64,000 bases of DNA, taken from the NCBI RefSeq assembly GCF_014490725.1, contig NZ_JACOQL010000002.1, positions 186,001 through 250,000 on the forward strand. The letters are read 5' to 3'. Positions 39,723-48,662 of this stretch are shown piece by piece; the first letter of the stretch is position 1; the number at the start of each line of letters is the position of its first letter. The DNA is from Paracoccus amoyensis. Its GTDB lineage: Bacteria; Pseudomonadota; Alphaproteobacteria; Rhodobacterales; Rhodobacteraceae. The position numbers and the translations under genes were made by a program. Under the pieces are notes generated by a model. It made no database searches. It was given only the letters and a program-made list of their open reading frames with translations, and was not told the DNA's origin.

Positions 39723-40994
39723 TCAGGCGTTCATCGAATCGAAAAACTCTGCATTCGATTTGGTTTGCTTCAACTTTGAAATCAAGAACTCAACGGCGTC
39801 AGTCGTGCCCATCGGGTTCAGAATGCGGCGCAACAGATATGTCTTTTGCAGATCTTTGGCATCGACCAAAAGTTCTTCTTTCCGCGTGCCGGATTTCAGA
39901 ATGTCCATAGCCGGGAACACGCGTTTATCCGCAACCTTACGATCCAGAACGATTTCGCTGTTCCCTGTGCCCTTGAACTCTTCGAAAATGACTTCATCCA
40001 TACGCGAGCCGGTATCAATCAGCGCCGTCGCAATGATCGTCAGCGAGCCACCCTCTTCGATGTTCCGTGCGGCACCGAAAAAGCGTTTCGGGCGCTGCAA
40101 CGCATTGGCATCAACACCACCTGTCAGCACCTTACCAGAGCTTGGCACCACAGTGTTGAACGCCCTACCAAGTCTTGTGATTGAATCCAGCAAGATAACA
40201 ACATCTCGCTTATGTTCTACCAGACGCTTGGCCTTTTCGATCACCATTTCAGAGACGGCAACGTGACGGCTTGCCGGTTCATCAAAAGTCGACGAAATGA
40301 CCTCACCGCGCACGCTGCGCTGCATATCGGTCACTTCCTCAGGGCGTTCATCGATCAGCAGAACGATCAGGTAGCATTCCGGGTGATTTTTTTCGATCGA
40401 ATGGGCAATGTTCTGCAACAGAACCGTTTTACCTGTTCGCGGCGGTGCCACGATCAAAGAGCGTTGTCCCTTCCCGATCGGGGCCACCAGATCGATGATC
40501 CGCGCCGAGCGATCCTTGATCGTCGGATCTTCGATTTCCATATTCAGGCGCTGATTTGGATAGAGCGGTGTCAGGTTGTCGAACGCGACCTTGTGGCGTG
40601 CCTTTTCAGGGTCTTCAAAGTTGATACGTTCGACCTTTGTCAGGGCGAAATAGCGTTCGTTTTCGCCGGGCGCACGGATGACGCCTTCAACCGTATCGCC
40701 CGTCCGCAGGGCATATTGGCGGATCATTTCAGGGCTGACATAAATATCGTCGGGGCCGGGAAGATAGTTCGCTTCGGTTGAACGCAGGAACCCAAAACCG
40801 TCCTGAACAACCTCAAGCACGCCTTCGCCGCCAATCTCCCACCCTTCTTCCGCATGCTCTTTCAGGATCGAGAACATCATCTCGCCCTTACGCATGGTCG
40901 AAGCGTTCTCAACCTCCCACTCTTCTGCCATGGACAGCAGGTCAGCAGGGCTTTTCGCTTTAAGATCGGACAGATTCAAACGTTCTTCGGTCAT
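39723..40994 (-). CDS. rho: transcription termination factor Rho
   Basis: A 423-residue hexameric RNA helicase that terminates transcription. The primary RNA-binding domain contains [19 protein letters not shown]; Walker A is [13 protein letters not shown]; Walker B and the Q-loop region follow in [16 protein letters not shown], and the R-loop [19 protein letters not shown] completes the core. The ATG at 40994 has AGGTG 8 bases upstream; an in-frame GTG at 41003 is less likely. The upstream leader is 128 bases long. Confidence 0.96.
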   Translation of the reverse strand: MTEERLNLSDLKAKSPADLLSMAEEWEVENASTMRKGEMMFSILKEHAEEGWEIGGEGVLEVVQDGFGFLRSTEANYLPGPDDIYVSPEMIRQYALRTGDTVEGVIRAPGENERYFALTKVERINFEDPEKARHKVAFDNLTPLYPNQRLNMEIEDPTIKDRSARIIDLVAPIGKGQRSLIVAPPRTGKTVLLQNIAHSIEKNHPECYLIVLLIDERPEEVTDMQRSVRGEVISSTFDEPASRHVAVSEMVIEKAKRLVEHKRDVVILLDSITRLGRAFNTVVPSSGKVLTGGVDANALQRPKRFFGAARNIEEGGSLTIIATALIDTGSRMDEVIFEEFKGTGNSEIVLDRKVADKRVFPAMDILKSGTRKEELLVDAKDLQKTYLLRRILNPMGTTDAVEFLISKLKQTKSNAEFFDSMNA

Positions 40995-41085
40995 ATGGTT
41001 CACCTACGGCTGCACCACGAAATCGCAGTCAGTCAGTCAAGTTATAAAATGGGAATCCCCTTACCGGACGGCAGGGCTTGGCGGC

Positions 41086-41114
41086 GAAATAGGGGCTGAT
41101 CGCTCAAAAGTCAA
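41086..41114 (-). promoter_or_regulatory. candidate sigma-70 promoter of rho
   Basis: On the minus strand TTGACT, a 17-base spacer and TATTTC lie about 90 bases before the rho start, in the gap after hemJ. The -35 is good, the -10 partial. Confidence 0.4.
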
Positions 41115-41122
41115 TCAATCTG

Positions 41123-41569
41123 TCAGAATTTCACGATGACGGACAGAACAATGACCATCATCAACAAGGTCGGAACCTCGTTCATCATCCGATAATAGCG
41201 ACCGTCTTTTCCTTTCCCTGCCTCCAGAAGACGCCTCTGACGGGCACACCACATATGAAACCAGGTCATCCCCAGAACACAGCCAGCCTTGGTCCAGGGC
41301 CAAATCAGGGCCCAGGAGACGATGCCGGGCGTCATGACCAAGCACAGACCGCTGATCCACGTCGCGATCATCGCCGGATTCATGATCATTCTCAGTAATT
41401 TTTGCTCCATGATCACAAAGCTGGCTGTCGGTTCGTGACCTTGGGCCGATCTTTCGGCGTGATAGACAAACAATCTGGGCAGATAGAAAAGCCCCGCCAT
41501 CCAGGAAATGACGGCCATCACGTGAAAAGCCTTCACGTAGGGATAAAGCATGCTCAACAGGTCGGTCAT
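41123..41569 (-). CDS. hemJ: protoporphyrinogen oxidase HemJ
   Basis: A 148-residue membrane protein with four helices that oxidises protoporphyrinogen IX in heme synthesis in bacteria lacking HemG/HemY. FHVMAVISWMAGLFYLPRLF near residues 15-34 carries the conserved histidine, and FHMWCARQRRLLEAGKG the C-terminal block. It is the first gene left of the predicted origin and leads toward rho. Confidence 0.93.
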   Translation of the reverse strand: MTDLLSMLYPYVKAFHVMAVISWMAGLFYLPRLFVYHAERSAQGHEPTASFVIMEQKLLRMIMNPAMIATWISGLCLVMTPGIVSWALIWPWTKAGCVLGMTWFHMWCARQRRLLEAGKGKDGRYYRMMNEVPTLLMMVIVLSVIVKF

Positions 41570-42052
41570 AGGCTCTCTTTCGCCTTCTTCTTCTTAATTA
41601 AAAGATAAGAAGATATAAGGATGTTGTTGATGTAGGGCCTGTGGACAGCCGGATAAAGCATAAATGCTCGCCTTCATCCACGATTCTGGGGCTGTGGATA
41701 AGTATGTGTGTAGAATCCGTTTTCATAAGAAAATATCATTAAAACATGCACTTGAATTGTGTATAAAGGTGCGGAAGGATTCTGCGTAACCGAACTATCC
41801 ACAGAAGTCCGTTTTTCGGCGATGATTTGTCCATATGTGGATAGAAAGGCTTCGTTCCTGAAAGGTTCCAGCCCAAAAATCGGGCGACAGATTTTTCTCT
41901 GTGACGTCCCACAAGCCTCGCCCCGATTCCTCCGCGAAGTTATCCACAGGGGGATCTCGGACGGAAAATGGGCGATAAATTTCGCTGACGGGAAGGCTTT
42001 TGTCACACAGGACAAAGGCTTATGCTGCCCAAAGCCTTATGAGTGATTGCCC
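41570..42052. other. predicted chromosomal replication origin (oriC)
   Basis: No gene fits this 483-base segment between hemJ and aroE, which diverge from it. It holds two perfect DnaA boxes (TGTGGATAA at 41693-41701; TTATCCACA at 41940-41948), three with one mismatch (41758-41766 TGTGTATAA, 41795-41803 CTATCCACA, 41836-41844 TGTGGATAG) and looser ones (41640-41648, 41674-41682). AT-rich stretches at 41593-41622 and 41721-41768 could be unwinding elements. Four GANTC methylation sites occur at 41682, 41713, 41778 and 41925. The hemJ-rho-mnmE-mnmG-rsmG-parAB neighbourhood is the classic alphaproteobacterial origin context. Function is inferred, not shown. Confidence 0.82.
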
Positions 42053-42907
42053 ATGTCTGATGATCTGACACCGAAGCCACTTTCCGATATTCCGTTGGCT
42101 GGCGTGATCGGGATGCCGATCGCCCATTCGCGTTCGCCGCAATTGCATGGTCACTGGCTGAAACGCTACGGCATCAGGGGGCATTACGTTCCCTTGCCGG
42201 TCATGCCCGAGCATCTGGCCGAGGTGTTGCGCGTTCTGCCGCGTGCAGGATTCGTCGGGGCGAATGTCACCATTCCGCATAAAGAGGCGATTTTGGCACT
42301 GGCGGATTTCGTGACGGATCGTGCTGCACTGATTGGCGCCGCAAATACCCTCATCTTCAGGCCTGACGGAAAAATCCACGCGGATAATACAGACGGTTAC
42401 GGCTTCATCGCGAATATTCGGCAATCGGCGCCGGAATGGCAGCCCGATGCGGGTCCGGCCGCGATCATCGGTGCTGGTGGCGCAGCGCGGGCTGTTGTTG
42501 CGTCGCTTCTGGACAGCGGGGTCAAGGAAATACGCATCACCAACCGCACCCGCATCCGAGCCGAACAGATCAAGGCGGAATTTGGTGCACGTCTGGTCGT
42601 TTATGACTGGGCTCAGGCCGGGAATATGCTTGATGGTGCAGCAACGGTTGTGAATGCGACGTCGTTGGGGATGGAGGGCAAACATCCGTTGCGGGTGCCA
42701 TTGGATGCACTCAGCCCTGACAGTCTGGTCACCGATCTGGTATATGCACCGTTAATGACCCCCCTGCTGATCGAGGCCCAACACCGGGGGTGTAAGATCG
42801 TGGATGGTTTGGGAATGTTGCTGCATCAAGCCGCACCGGGGTTCGAACGTTGGTTTGGTCGTCGTCCCGAAATCGATGAAGATCTGCGCAGGGCCGTTCT
42901 TGCATGA
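42053..42907 (+). CDS. aroE: shikimate dehydrogenase
   Basis: A 284-residue NADP enzyme reducing 3-dehydroshikimate in aromatic amino acid synthesis. [20 protein letters not shown] binds the substrate, NVTIPHKEA carries the catalytic lysine, [19 protein letters not shown] is the NADP loop and NATSLGMEG a late family block. The ATG at 42053 follows GAGTGA; an in-frame TTG at 42047 is less likely. It is the first gene to the right of the predicted origin and overlaps coaE by 4 bases. Confidence 0.95.
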   Translation: MSDDLTPKPLSDIPLAGVIGMPIAHSRSPQLHGHWLKRYGIRGHYVPLPVMPEHLAEVLRVLPRAGFVGANVTIPHKEAILALADFVTDRAALIGAANTLIFRPDGKIHADNTDGYGFIANIRQSAPEWQPDAGPAAIIGAGGAARAVVASLLDSGVKEIRITNRTRIRAEQIKAEFGARLVVYDWAQAGNMLDGAATVVNATSLGMEGKHPLRVPLDALSPDSLVTDLVYAPLMTPLLIEAQHRGCKIVDGLGMLLHQAAPGFERWFGRRPEIDEDLRRAVLA

Positions 42908-43490
42908 CCTATCTTTTGGGACTTACCGGCAGCATCGGCATGGGAAAGTCCACGACCGCCCAGATGTTTCGCGATCTGGGGGTCCCTGTCTGGGATGCCG
43001 ACGCCGCGGTGCATCGCCTTTATGCGCCGGGCGGGGCGGCGGTTTCACCTGTTGGCCATGCCTTCCCATCGGCACATGTTGATGGCGGTATCGACCGTGC
43101 CGCGCTGAAGCAGGTTCTTGCTGCGGATTCCACTGCGCTGGATCAGTTGGAAGCGATCGTTCACCCCCTGGTCGCCGCAGCCCGGCAGGCGTTCATTGCG
43201 GAACATCGCGACGCGCCAATTGTCCTGCTGGATATCCCGCTTCTGTTCGAAAATGGTTATGAAAATCAGATGGATGGCGTCGCTGTTGTGACAACCGACG
43301 CCGAAACGCAGCGCAGCGGGTGATGGCCAGACCCGGGATGACGCCACAAACATTGGCGCTGATCCTGTCCCGCCAAATGCCTGACGCCGAAAAGCGTGCG
43401 CGGGCCGATTGGATCATTCCAACGGATACGATAGACGGGGCGAAAGCCGCCGTTACCCGCATCATCAAGGAAATCGCCACCCATGCGTGA
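42904..43490 (+). pseudogene. coaE: dephospho-CoA kinase, apparent single-base frameshift
   Basis: The last enzyme of coenzyme A synthesis. The P-loop [16 protein letters not shown] is at residues 7-22, [13 protein letters not shown] binds the substrate and [12 protein letters not shown] completes the core. Near residue 137 the DNA reads CAGCGCAGCGGGTG where CAGCGCGAGCGGGTG (QRERV) is expected: one G is missing near 43314, and the first frame stops at 43323. The +1 frame then gives a normal CoaE end ([19 protein letters not shown], then [15 protein letters not shown]) to the TGA at 43490. Restored length is 195 residues. coaE is normally essential, so a sequencing error is the likely cause. 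Confidence 0.88.
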
Positions 43491-44184
43491 GATTGTTCTG
43501 GATACCGAAACCACCGGTTTCGACGCCGAAGGCGCTGATCGGATCGTGGAGATCGGGGCACTGGAACTGATGAACCACCTGCCCACCGGACGCACGCTAC
43601 ATCTTTACATCGATCCTGAACGCTCGATGCCGAAAGAAGCGTTTGATGTCCACGGGTTGGGCGATGATTTCCTGCGCGGAAAACCAAAATTTGCCGAGAT
43701 TGCACAGGAATTCGTCGACTTCATCGCGGATGACGCAAAGCTGGTGATCCACAATGCCAGCTTCGACATGAAATTCCTGAATGCCGAGTTGAGGCGGGCC
43801 GGCTTTCCGGTCATTCCCTGGTCCCGTGCGCTGGATACCCTGGCGGTTGCGCGTGAAAAATTTCCGGGCTCGCCTGCTTCACTTGACGCATTGTGCCGCA
43901 GGTTCGGTATCGACAACTCGTCACGCGAGCTTCACGGCGCGTTGCTGGACAGCGAATTGCTTGCCGAGGTTTATCTTGAACTGGTCGGCGGGCGGCAGCC
44001 TGATTTCATACTGGATCAGCCGGGACAGGCCAAAAGCGAAGTGCAGGAGGATGGTCAACCCCGTCCTCGGACGCAGCGGCCCGCGCCCTTGCCATCGCGT
44101 CTGACTGACGAAGAAGCCACAGCCCACGCTGAATTTTTGGTCAAATTGGGCCAGGAATCGATCTGGGCGCGATATTCGACCTGA
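43483..44184 (+). CDS. dnaQ: DNA polymerase III epsilon subunit (proofreading exonuclease)
   Basis: A 233-residue DEDDh 3'-5' exonuclease. Exo I is [19 protein letters not shown], Exo II lies in [18 protein letters not shown] and Exo III in [19 protein letters not shown] with the catalytic histidine. The C-terminal tail carries the polymerase-binding segment. It overlaps the coaE end by 8 bases and completes the aroE-coaE-dnaQ operon. Confidence 0.95.
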   Translation: MREIVLDTETTGFDAEGADRIVEIGALELMNHLPTGRTLHLYIDPERSMPKEAFDVHGLGDDFLRGKPKFAEIAQEFVDFIADDAKLVIHNASFDMKFLNAELRRAGFPVIPWSRALDTLAVAREKFPGSPASLDALCRRFGIDNSSRELHGALLDSELLAEVYLELVGGRQPDFILDQPGQAKSEVQEDGQPRPRTQRPAPLPSRLTDEEATAHAEFLVKLGQESIWARYST

Positions 44185-44230
44185 TCCGTTGTATCAGCAA
44201 CACAGCATTCTGGCTGCAATTGTAGGATCC

Positions 44231-45118
44231 ATGCTCGTCTGGTTACGCGATTTCTGGTCTTTCTGGTCCGCAATATTCGAGCGGATGGACAAAACTCATA
44301 TGGGTTTGATCGCTGCAGGCGTGGCATTTTACGCGATGTTCGCGGTGTTTCCGGGCCTGGCGGCGATCATCGCACTGTGGAGCCTGTGGTTCGATCCGGA
44401 TGCGATCATGGCATATGTCGATGTCGCCCACGAGTTCTTGCCCGAAGGATCGGCCGAGATCATCGACGCCCAGATCAGATCGCTGACATCGGCAGGGCGA
44501 ACGTCGGTCGGTTGGACCTCATTCGTGTCCTTTGGCATTGCAACGATTTCAGCCCGTGCGGGTGTGGATGCCCTGATTCGCGGGTTGAATGCTGCTTATG
44601 GCGTGCGCGGCCATTCAACGATCTTCGGCTTTTTCCTGGCTTATGCGCTGACCATGGCGATCGTCGGGATCAGTCTTGCCGGATTGGCGACGATTGTCAT
44701 CGTTCCGCTGCTGCTGAATTTTCTGCCCTTGGGGCCGGCGAACGCACGACTGCTGGCCGGACTTCCCTGGGCGGGTATGTTTGCCGTTGTGATCCTGGGG
44801 ATCGGGATAATTTATCGCTATGGCCCGAACGTAAAGATGCCCAGAACCTCGATATTCACGTGGGGGGCGTTGTTTGCTGCGATGTTGTGGGCGGCAGCAT
44901 CGGTCGGATTTTCGGCCTATTTGGGCAGCTTCAACAGCTATAACCGCATTTACGGGTCCATCGGGACTGTGGTCGCGCTGTTGATGTGGTTCTATCTGGC
45001 GGGTTTTTCAGTGCTGCTGGGGGCGCTGATCAATGTCGAACTTGCCCGCCGACGTCGTCTGAAAGCTGCCCGCGAAGCCCGAGAGTCTTTGAAGCAGTTA
45101 AAAAAAAGCGCCGAGTAA
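44231..45118 (+). CDS. YihY/BrkB family inner-membrane protein
   Basis: About 295 residues with six membrane helices. The family pattern LIAAGVAFYAMFAVFPGLAA opens the first helix; GVDALIRGLNAAYGVRG and NRIYGSIGTVVALLMWFYLAG are later hallmarks. Once linked to ribonuclease BN, the family is now considered of unknown transport or envelope role. The ATG at 44231 has AGGA upstream; a TTG at 44189 is possible. The stop codon lies within the following terminator. Confidence 0.9.
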   Translation: MLVWLRDFWSFWSAIFERMDKTHMGLIAAGVAFYAMFAVFPGLAAIIALWSLWFDPDAIMAYVDVAHEFLPEGSAEIIDAQIRSLTSAGRTSVGWTSFVSFGIATISARAGVDALIRGLNAAYGVRGHSTIFGFFLAYALTMAIVGISLAGLATIVIVPLLLNFLPLGPANARLLAGLPWAGMFAVVILGIGIIYRYGPNVKMPRTSIFTWGALFAAMLWAAASVGFSAYLGSFNSYNRIYGSIGTVVALLMWFYLAGFSVLLGALINVELARRRRLKAAREARESLKQLKKSAE

Positions 45119-45132
45119 CCGGCGCTTTTTTT
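45101..45132. terminator. bidirectional intrinsic terminator
   Basis: A-run, GCGCCG/CGGCGC stem with 6-base loop and a run of seven T: 13 pairs in all. It overlaps the stop of the YihY gene and also serves the convergent phyR. Confidence 0.9.
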
Positions 45133-45149
45133 AGTCAGATTTCGCTGGA

Positions 45150-45953
45150 TCAGGCGTCCAGGCCTTCGGTCGATGCAAAGAACATCGCCTGACTGACAGC
45201 CGAGCGAACCTGTTCTTCGCTGTAGGGCTTCGAGATCAGGAAGGCGGGCTCGGGGCGTTCACCCGTCAACAGCCGTTCCGGGAATGCCGTGATAAAGATC
45301 ACCGGCAGATCACCCAGTTTTGCCAGAAGCTCATTGACCGCCTCTACCCCCGACGACCCGTCTGCCAGCTGAATATCCGCCAGGATCAGGTCAGGGCGCT
45401 GTTTTTCGGCCAACTCGATGGCGGCGGTATGCGTGCGGGCGACGCCGGTGACATCATGGCCCATCGCTTGCACGATCCCTTTCAGGTCCATCGCGATGAT
45501 CATCTCATCTTCGATGACCATGACTTTGCCGCGGACGGCGCTGCCCATTTCAGTCAGGGCGATCTGCACCAATTCGGCGGCTTCGGCCTCATCGACCTGC
45601 ATCACGCGGGCGATCTGGTCGTTGCGCAGTTCTTCTATGGTGCGCAAAAGCAGGGCTTCACGTGAATTTGGCGTCAGTTTGCGCAGGTGATCCTGTGTGC
45701 GTTGTTCGCGGGTGGTCAGCTCGACTTCCTCGACCGGCTCACCCGAACTTTGCCAGATGGCATGGAAGGCGCGGTATAGCCCAAGACGGACATCGTCTTC
45801 GCCATTCAGGATCGAACGGTCGGTCAGGATGGCTTCAAGGGTTGCGGCGGCATAGTTGTCGCCCGCGCTTTGGCTACCCGTCAATGCGCGTGCGTAACGA
45901 CGCAGATATGGAAGCTCGCGTCCGATGGAGTTTGCGAGATCGGCAGAAGACAT
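45150..45953 (-). CDS. phyR: general stress response anti-anti-sigma factor PhyR
   Basis: A 267-residue regulator. The N-terminal half (about 1-135) mimics an ECF sigma factor; the C-terminal half is a receiver domain with VMVIEDEMIIAMDL, the phosphoacceptor D193 in DLILADIQLADG and the switch lysine in FLISKPYSEEQV. When phosphorylated, it captures NepR and frees the EcfG sigma factor. AAGGA lies 9 bases before the ATG. It is divergent from nepR-ecfG, the standard layout. Confidence 0.96.
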   Translation of the reverse strand: MSSADLANSIGRELPYLRRYARALTGSQSAGDNYAAATLEAILTDRSILNGEDDVRLGLYRAFHAIWQSSGEPVEEVELTTREQRTQDHLRKLTPNSREALLLRTIEELRNDQIARVMQVDEAEAAELVQIALTEMGSAVRGKVMVIEDEMIIAMDLKGIVQAMGHDVTGVARTHTAAIELAEKQRPDLILADIQLADGSSGVEAVNELLAKLGDLPVIFITAFPERLLTGERPEPAFLISKPYSEEQVRSAVSQAMFFASTEGLDA

Positions 45954-45982
45954 TTTTTCTTGTCCTTATTCCCGTATTTCGA

Positions 45983-46008
45983 GGAACTATACCGCACCCC
46001 TACATGTT
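45983..46008 (+). promoter_or_regulatory. EcfG-type promoter of nepR-ecfG
   Basis: GGAAC, 17 bases, TGTT: one mismatch to the GGAAC-N16/17-CGTT consensus. It lies 40 bases before the nepR start, which is where autoregulated general-stress promoters are found. Confidence 0.7.
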
Positions 46009-46047
46009 GCTAAGGGTGCGCACAAGATTTCCAGGACTAACAAAAGA

Positions 46048-46194
46048 ATGACACCAAAGCGAGATGAGCGTCGAAAGGCAGCAGTCGAACAACAAATCGA
46101 CGAGAACCTAAAGCGTGTCTACGAACAGGATATCACGGAAGAAATTCCCGACCGGTTCCTTGATCTGCTCAAAAAACTGAAAGAGCAGGAATGA
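46048..46194 (+). CDS. nepR: anti-sigma factor NepR
   Basis: A 48-residue protein, at the short end for NepR. The core EQQIDENLKRVYEQDITEEI and PDRFLDLLKKLKEQE give the two helices that clasp EcfG under normal growth or PhyR-P under stress. The ATG at 46048 begins this core; an upstream in-frame extension has no similarity. It is 45 bases before ecfG. Confidence 0.9.
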   Translation: MTPKRDERRKAAVEQQIDENLKRVYEQDITEEIPDRFLDLLKKLKEQE

Positions 46195-46239
46195 AGTCAC
46201 TGTCTGTGCTTCTGTGGACGGTTTGGCTATGGTGAAAAT

Positions 46240-46806
46240 ATGAAAAAATCCGACTCTACCGATCCGCGCGATGAGCTGGTCGGGCATCTTCCCGCGCTTC
46301 GTGCCTTTGCGCTGTCGCTGACGCGCGAAGGGGCTTCGGCAGACGATCTGGTGCAGGACACCATCGTCAAAGCGTGGACGAATATGGACAAATTTCAGGC
46401 CGGCACGAATTTGCGCGCCTGGTTGTTCACGATCTTGCGGAATACATTCTATTCGGCCCGTCGCAAGACCAAGCGTGAGGTCAGCGATACGGACGGGATT
46501 CATGCCGCGCGCCAGGCAACCCGGCCTGAACATGATGGCCGGCTGGCGATGCGCGATTTTCGTGCCGCGTTCGAACAATTGCCCGATGAGCAGCGCGAAG
46601 CCCTGATTTTGGTGGGCGCCTCGGGTTTTTCCTACGAGGAAGCTGCGGACATGACGGGTGTCGCAATTGGCACTGTCAAATCACGTGCAAATCGTGGGCG
46701 CAGAAAGCTGGCCGAACTTTTGCATCTGGCGGATGGTGAGGAAATGGACATGACCGATCCGGCGACGCTTGCCATCATGGCGTCCAACCAGACGATTTCC
46801 CGGTAA
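46240..46806 (+). CDS. ecfG: EcfG family RNA polymerase sigma factor
   Basis: A 188-residue group 4 sigma factor that turns on the alphaproteobacterial general stress regulon. Region 2 contains SADDLVQDTIVKAWTNMDKF and AWLFTILRNTFYSARRK; region 4 has ALILVGASGFSYEEAADM and GVAIGTVKSRANRGRRKL. It lies between nepR and the kinase gene. A hairpin right after its stop overlaps the kinase start. Confidence 0.95.
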   Translation: MKKSDSTDPRDELVGHLPALRAFALSLTREGASADDLVQDTIVKAWTNMDKFQAGTNLRAWLFTILRNTFYSARRKTKREVSDTDGIHAARQATRPEHDGRLAMRDFRAAFEQLPDEQREALILVGASGFSYEEAADMTGVAIGTVKSRANRGRRKLAELLHLADGEEMDMTDPATLAIMASNQTISR

Positions 46807-46808
46807 GG

Positions 46809-46826
46809 CCGCCGGTGTTCCGGCGG
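46809..46826 (+). promoter_or_regulatory. hairpin overlapping the start of the sensor kinase gene
   Basis: CCGCCGG-TGTT-CCGGCGG is a perfect 7-base stem with a tetraloop, followed by TTT. The GTG start of the kinase is in its loop side (46815), so it could attenuate transcription or mask translation. Confidence 0.45.
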
Positions 46827-48605
46827 TTTGGCGATAGGCTAAGCTTTACGCGCAAACTGGGTTTTCGCCTGGGCGCGTTGCTGTCGGTGGCGATTTTGCC
46901 GCTGGCGCTGATTTCGCTTATCCAGAATTTCAACCTTGTCCGTTCAGCCGAGCAGAGCGTTGAAATTGCGTTACTTGGTCGAACGACCTCGGCGGCGGCG
47001 GGCGAACGCGCCCTGCTGCACAGTGCCTTGGGATCGGCCGACGCGCTTGGTCCGGGGGTGCTGGATCTGATGGATCAGCCGGCCCTGTGTTCGGAACTGA
47101 TGCGCAATTTTATTCAGCGCAGTGCGACCTATGTTTCAGCCAGTTTTGTTCGGAAAGACGGTTATAGCACTTGTTCGTCTGCTCCGAACGGCCAGACGAT
47201 CGATATGCGGGAATCTACCGCATACCAACAATTCCTTGCAGAGCCGGGGACGCTGGTCACCGCGTTGGAATCCGGCCCGATCAGCAAACGGCCCGTTGTT
47301 GTGGTGATGCAGCCCCTGTATCGTGATCGCGAGTTGCTGGGCTATATAGCGCTGGCACTGACATATGAGTTGTTGCGCTCGACCCACGATCTGACTCTTG
47401 GCACACAAGGAGCACGCATCGTCACCTTCAATCACCGCGGACAGGTCTTGTCGCAGGATGGTGACGATCAGAATATGAACGCCGATATCCTTCCGCAGAA
47501 CACCGAACTGGTGAACCTGCTTTCCAGCAGCGATACGACCTTCCGCGCGCGTGACAACAACGGCAATATCCGGGTCTTTACCGTCGTTCCGGTTGTGCCG
47601 GGTCTGGTCTATGCCTTGGGAAGCTGGAGCCCCAAAACCGTAGGCGCCGGGCTGTTCCAGTTGTCCCGCTTTGGTGCTGTCGCAGTTCCGATTGCGCTTT
47701 GGCTGGTATCATTGGCGGTGGCCTACTTTGCGGTATTTCGCATGGTTTTACGGCACATCACCGTTCTTCGCGGGCAGATGCGCCGCTTTGCCATCGGCAA
47801 TCGTTCGGAACCGCCGCCAGTGCTGAATCATGCGCCAGCGGAAATTGCCGATGTCAGCCAGACCTTTCACAATATGGCGCGCATTCTGATCCGCGATGAA
47901 GAAGCGATGGAGGAAGCCGTCAATGAAAAGACGGTTCTGCTGAAAGAGGTCCACCACCGCGTCAAGAATAACCTGCAATTGATTGCGTCGATTATCAACA
48001 TGCAGGGTCGCATGATTGACGATCCCGACGCCAAAGCCGTGCTGCGTTCCGTTCAGGACCGGGTGGCGGCGCTGGCGACGATTTATCGCAATCTGTATCA
48101 GGCAGAACATCTGGACGCGGTCGAGGCGGGCCGGCTTATTGATGATATCATCAATCAAATGGCCAATGCCTCGATCAATTCATCCGGTGATCTGAAGATT
48201 GAAACCGAAATTCAGCCGCTGGTGCTGTTGCCGGATCAGGCAATCCCATTGTCGCTGCTGACGACTGAAGCCGTCACGAATGCCATTAAATACGCGGGTA
48301 TTCCCAAGGATGCGGATCGTGCATGGGTCCGGGTCCGTCTGGTGACGACGGAACCGGGGCGTGCATTGCTGGAAATTTCGAACTCGGTGGGCGATCAGGT
48401 TCTGGACAGTGAAAGCACCGGCCTTGGCAGCCAATTGATCGAGGCATTTTCGACACAGCTTGAAGGTGAAGCCGTCATAGAAACCGACGACGATAGCTTC
48501 ACTTTGAAGCTTGAGTTTGCCATCGACAGCGGTGTTTTGGGTGGAACAAGCGATCCACGAAGCGTCGTTTTGACCTCTGCCGCGCGTGAGGGTGCGCGCC
48601 ACTAG
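46815..48605 (+). CDS. HWE/HisKA_2 sensor histidine kinase of the general stress response
   Basis: A 596-residue membrane kinase. Helix one is LSVAILPLALISLIQ (residues ~21-36) and helix two lies near 295-315 (ALWLVSLAVAYFAVFRM), enclosing a periplasmic sensor domain of about 255 residues. A HAMP-like linker follows, then VLLKEVHHRVKNNLQLIASI with the phospho-histidine at 380/381, and a GHKL ATPase with LLTTEAVTNAIKYA. Such kinases phosphorylate PhyR in related species. The GTG start has AAGG 6 bases upstream. It follows ecfG by 8 bases. Confidence 0.9.
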   Translation: MFRRFGDRLSFTRKLGFRLGALLSVAILPLALISLIQNFNLVRSAEQSVEIALLGRTTSAAAGERALLHSALGSADALGPGVLDLMDQPALCSELMRNFIQRSATYVSASFVRKDGYSTCSSAPNGQTIDMRESTAYQQFLAEPGTLVTALESGPISKRPVVVVMQPLYRDRELLGYIALALTYELLRSTHDLTLGTQGARIVTFNHRGQVLSQDGDDQNMNADILPQNTELVNLLSSSDTTFRARDNNGNIRVFTVVPVVPGLVYALGSWSPKTVGAGLFQLSRFGAVAVPIALWLVSLAVAYFAVFRMVLRHITVLRGQMRRFAIGNRSEPPPVLNHAPAEIADVSQTFHNMARILIRDEEAMEEAVNEKTVLLKEVHHRVKNNLQLIASIINMQGRMIDDPDAKAVLRSVQDRVAALATIYRNLYQAEHLDAVEAGRLIDDIINQMANASINSSGDLKIETEIQPLVLLPDQAIPLSLLTTEAVTNAIKYAGIPKDADRAWVRVRLVTTEPGRALLEISNSVGDQVLDSESTGLGSQLIEAFSTQLEGEAVIETDDDSFTLKLEFAIDSGVLGGTSDPRSVVLTSAAREGARH

Positions 48606-48610
48606 ACGCA

Positions 48611-48640
48611 GGGGCGGCCGCATAACGCTTGCGCCGCCCC
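48611..48640 (+). terminator. hairpin after the kinase gene
   Basis: GGGGCGGC and GCCGCCCC form an 8-base stem with a 14-base loop between the kinase stop and the pqi operon. There is no T-run. Confidence 0.45.
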
Positions 48641-48662
48641 TAACCGCGCTTATCTTAGGCAT

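Noticed and set aside
41517..41530. TCACGTGAAAA near the hemJ start
   Set aside because: Only a partial parS half; likely coding-sequence coincidence.
45654..45669. Additional parS-like palindrome in phyR (GGCTTCACGTGAATTT)
   Set aside because: Only the central ten bases and one more match; too degenerate to call next to perfect sites.
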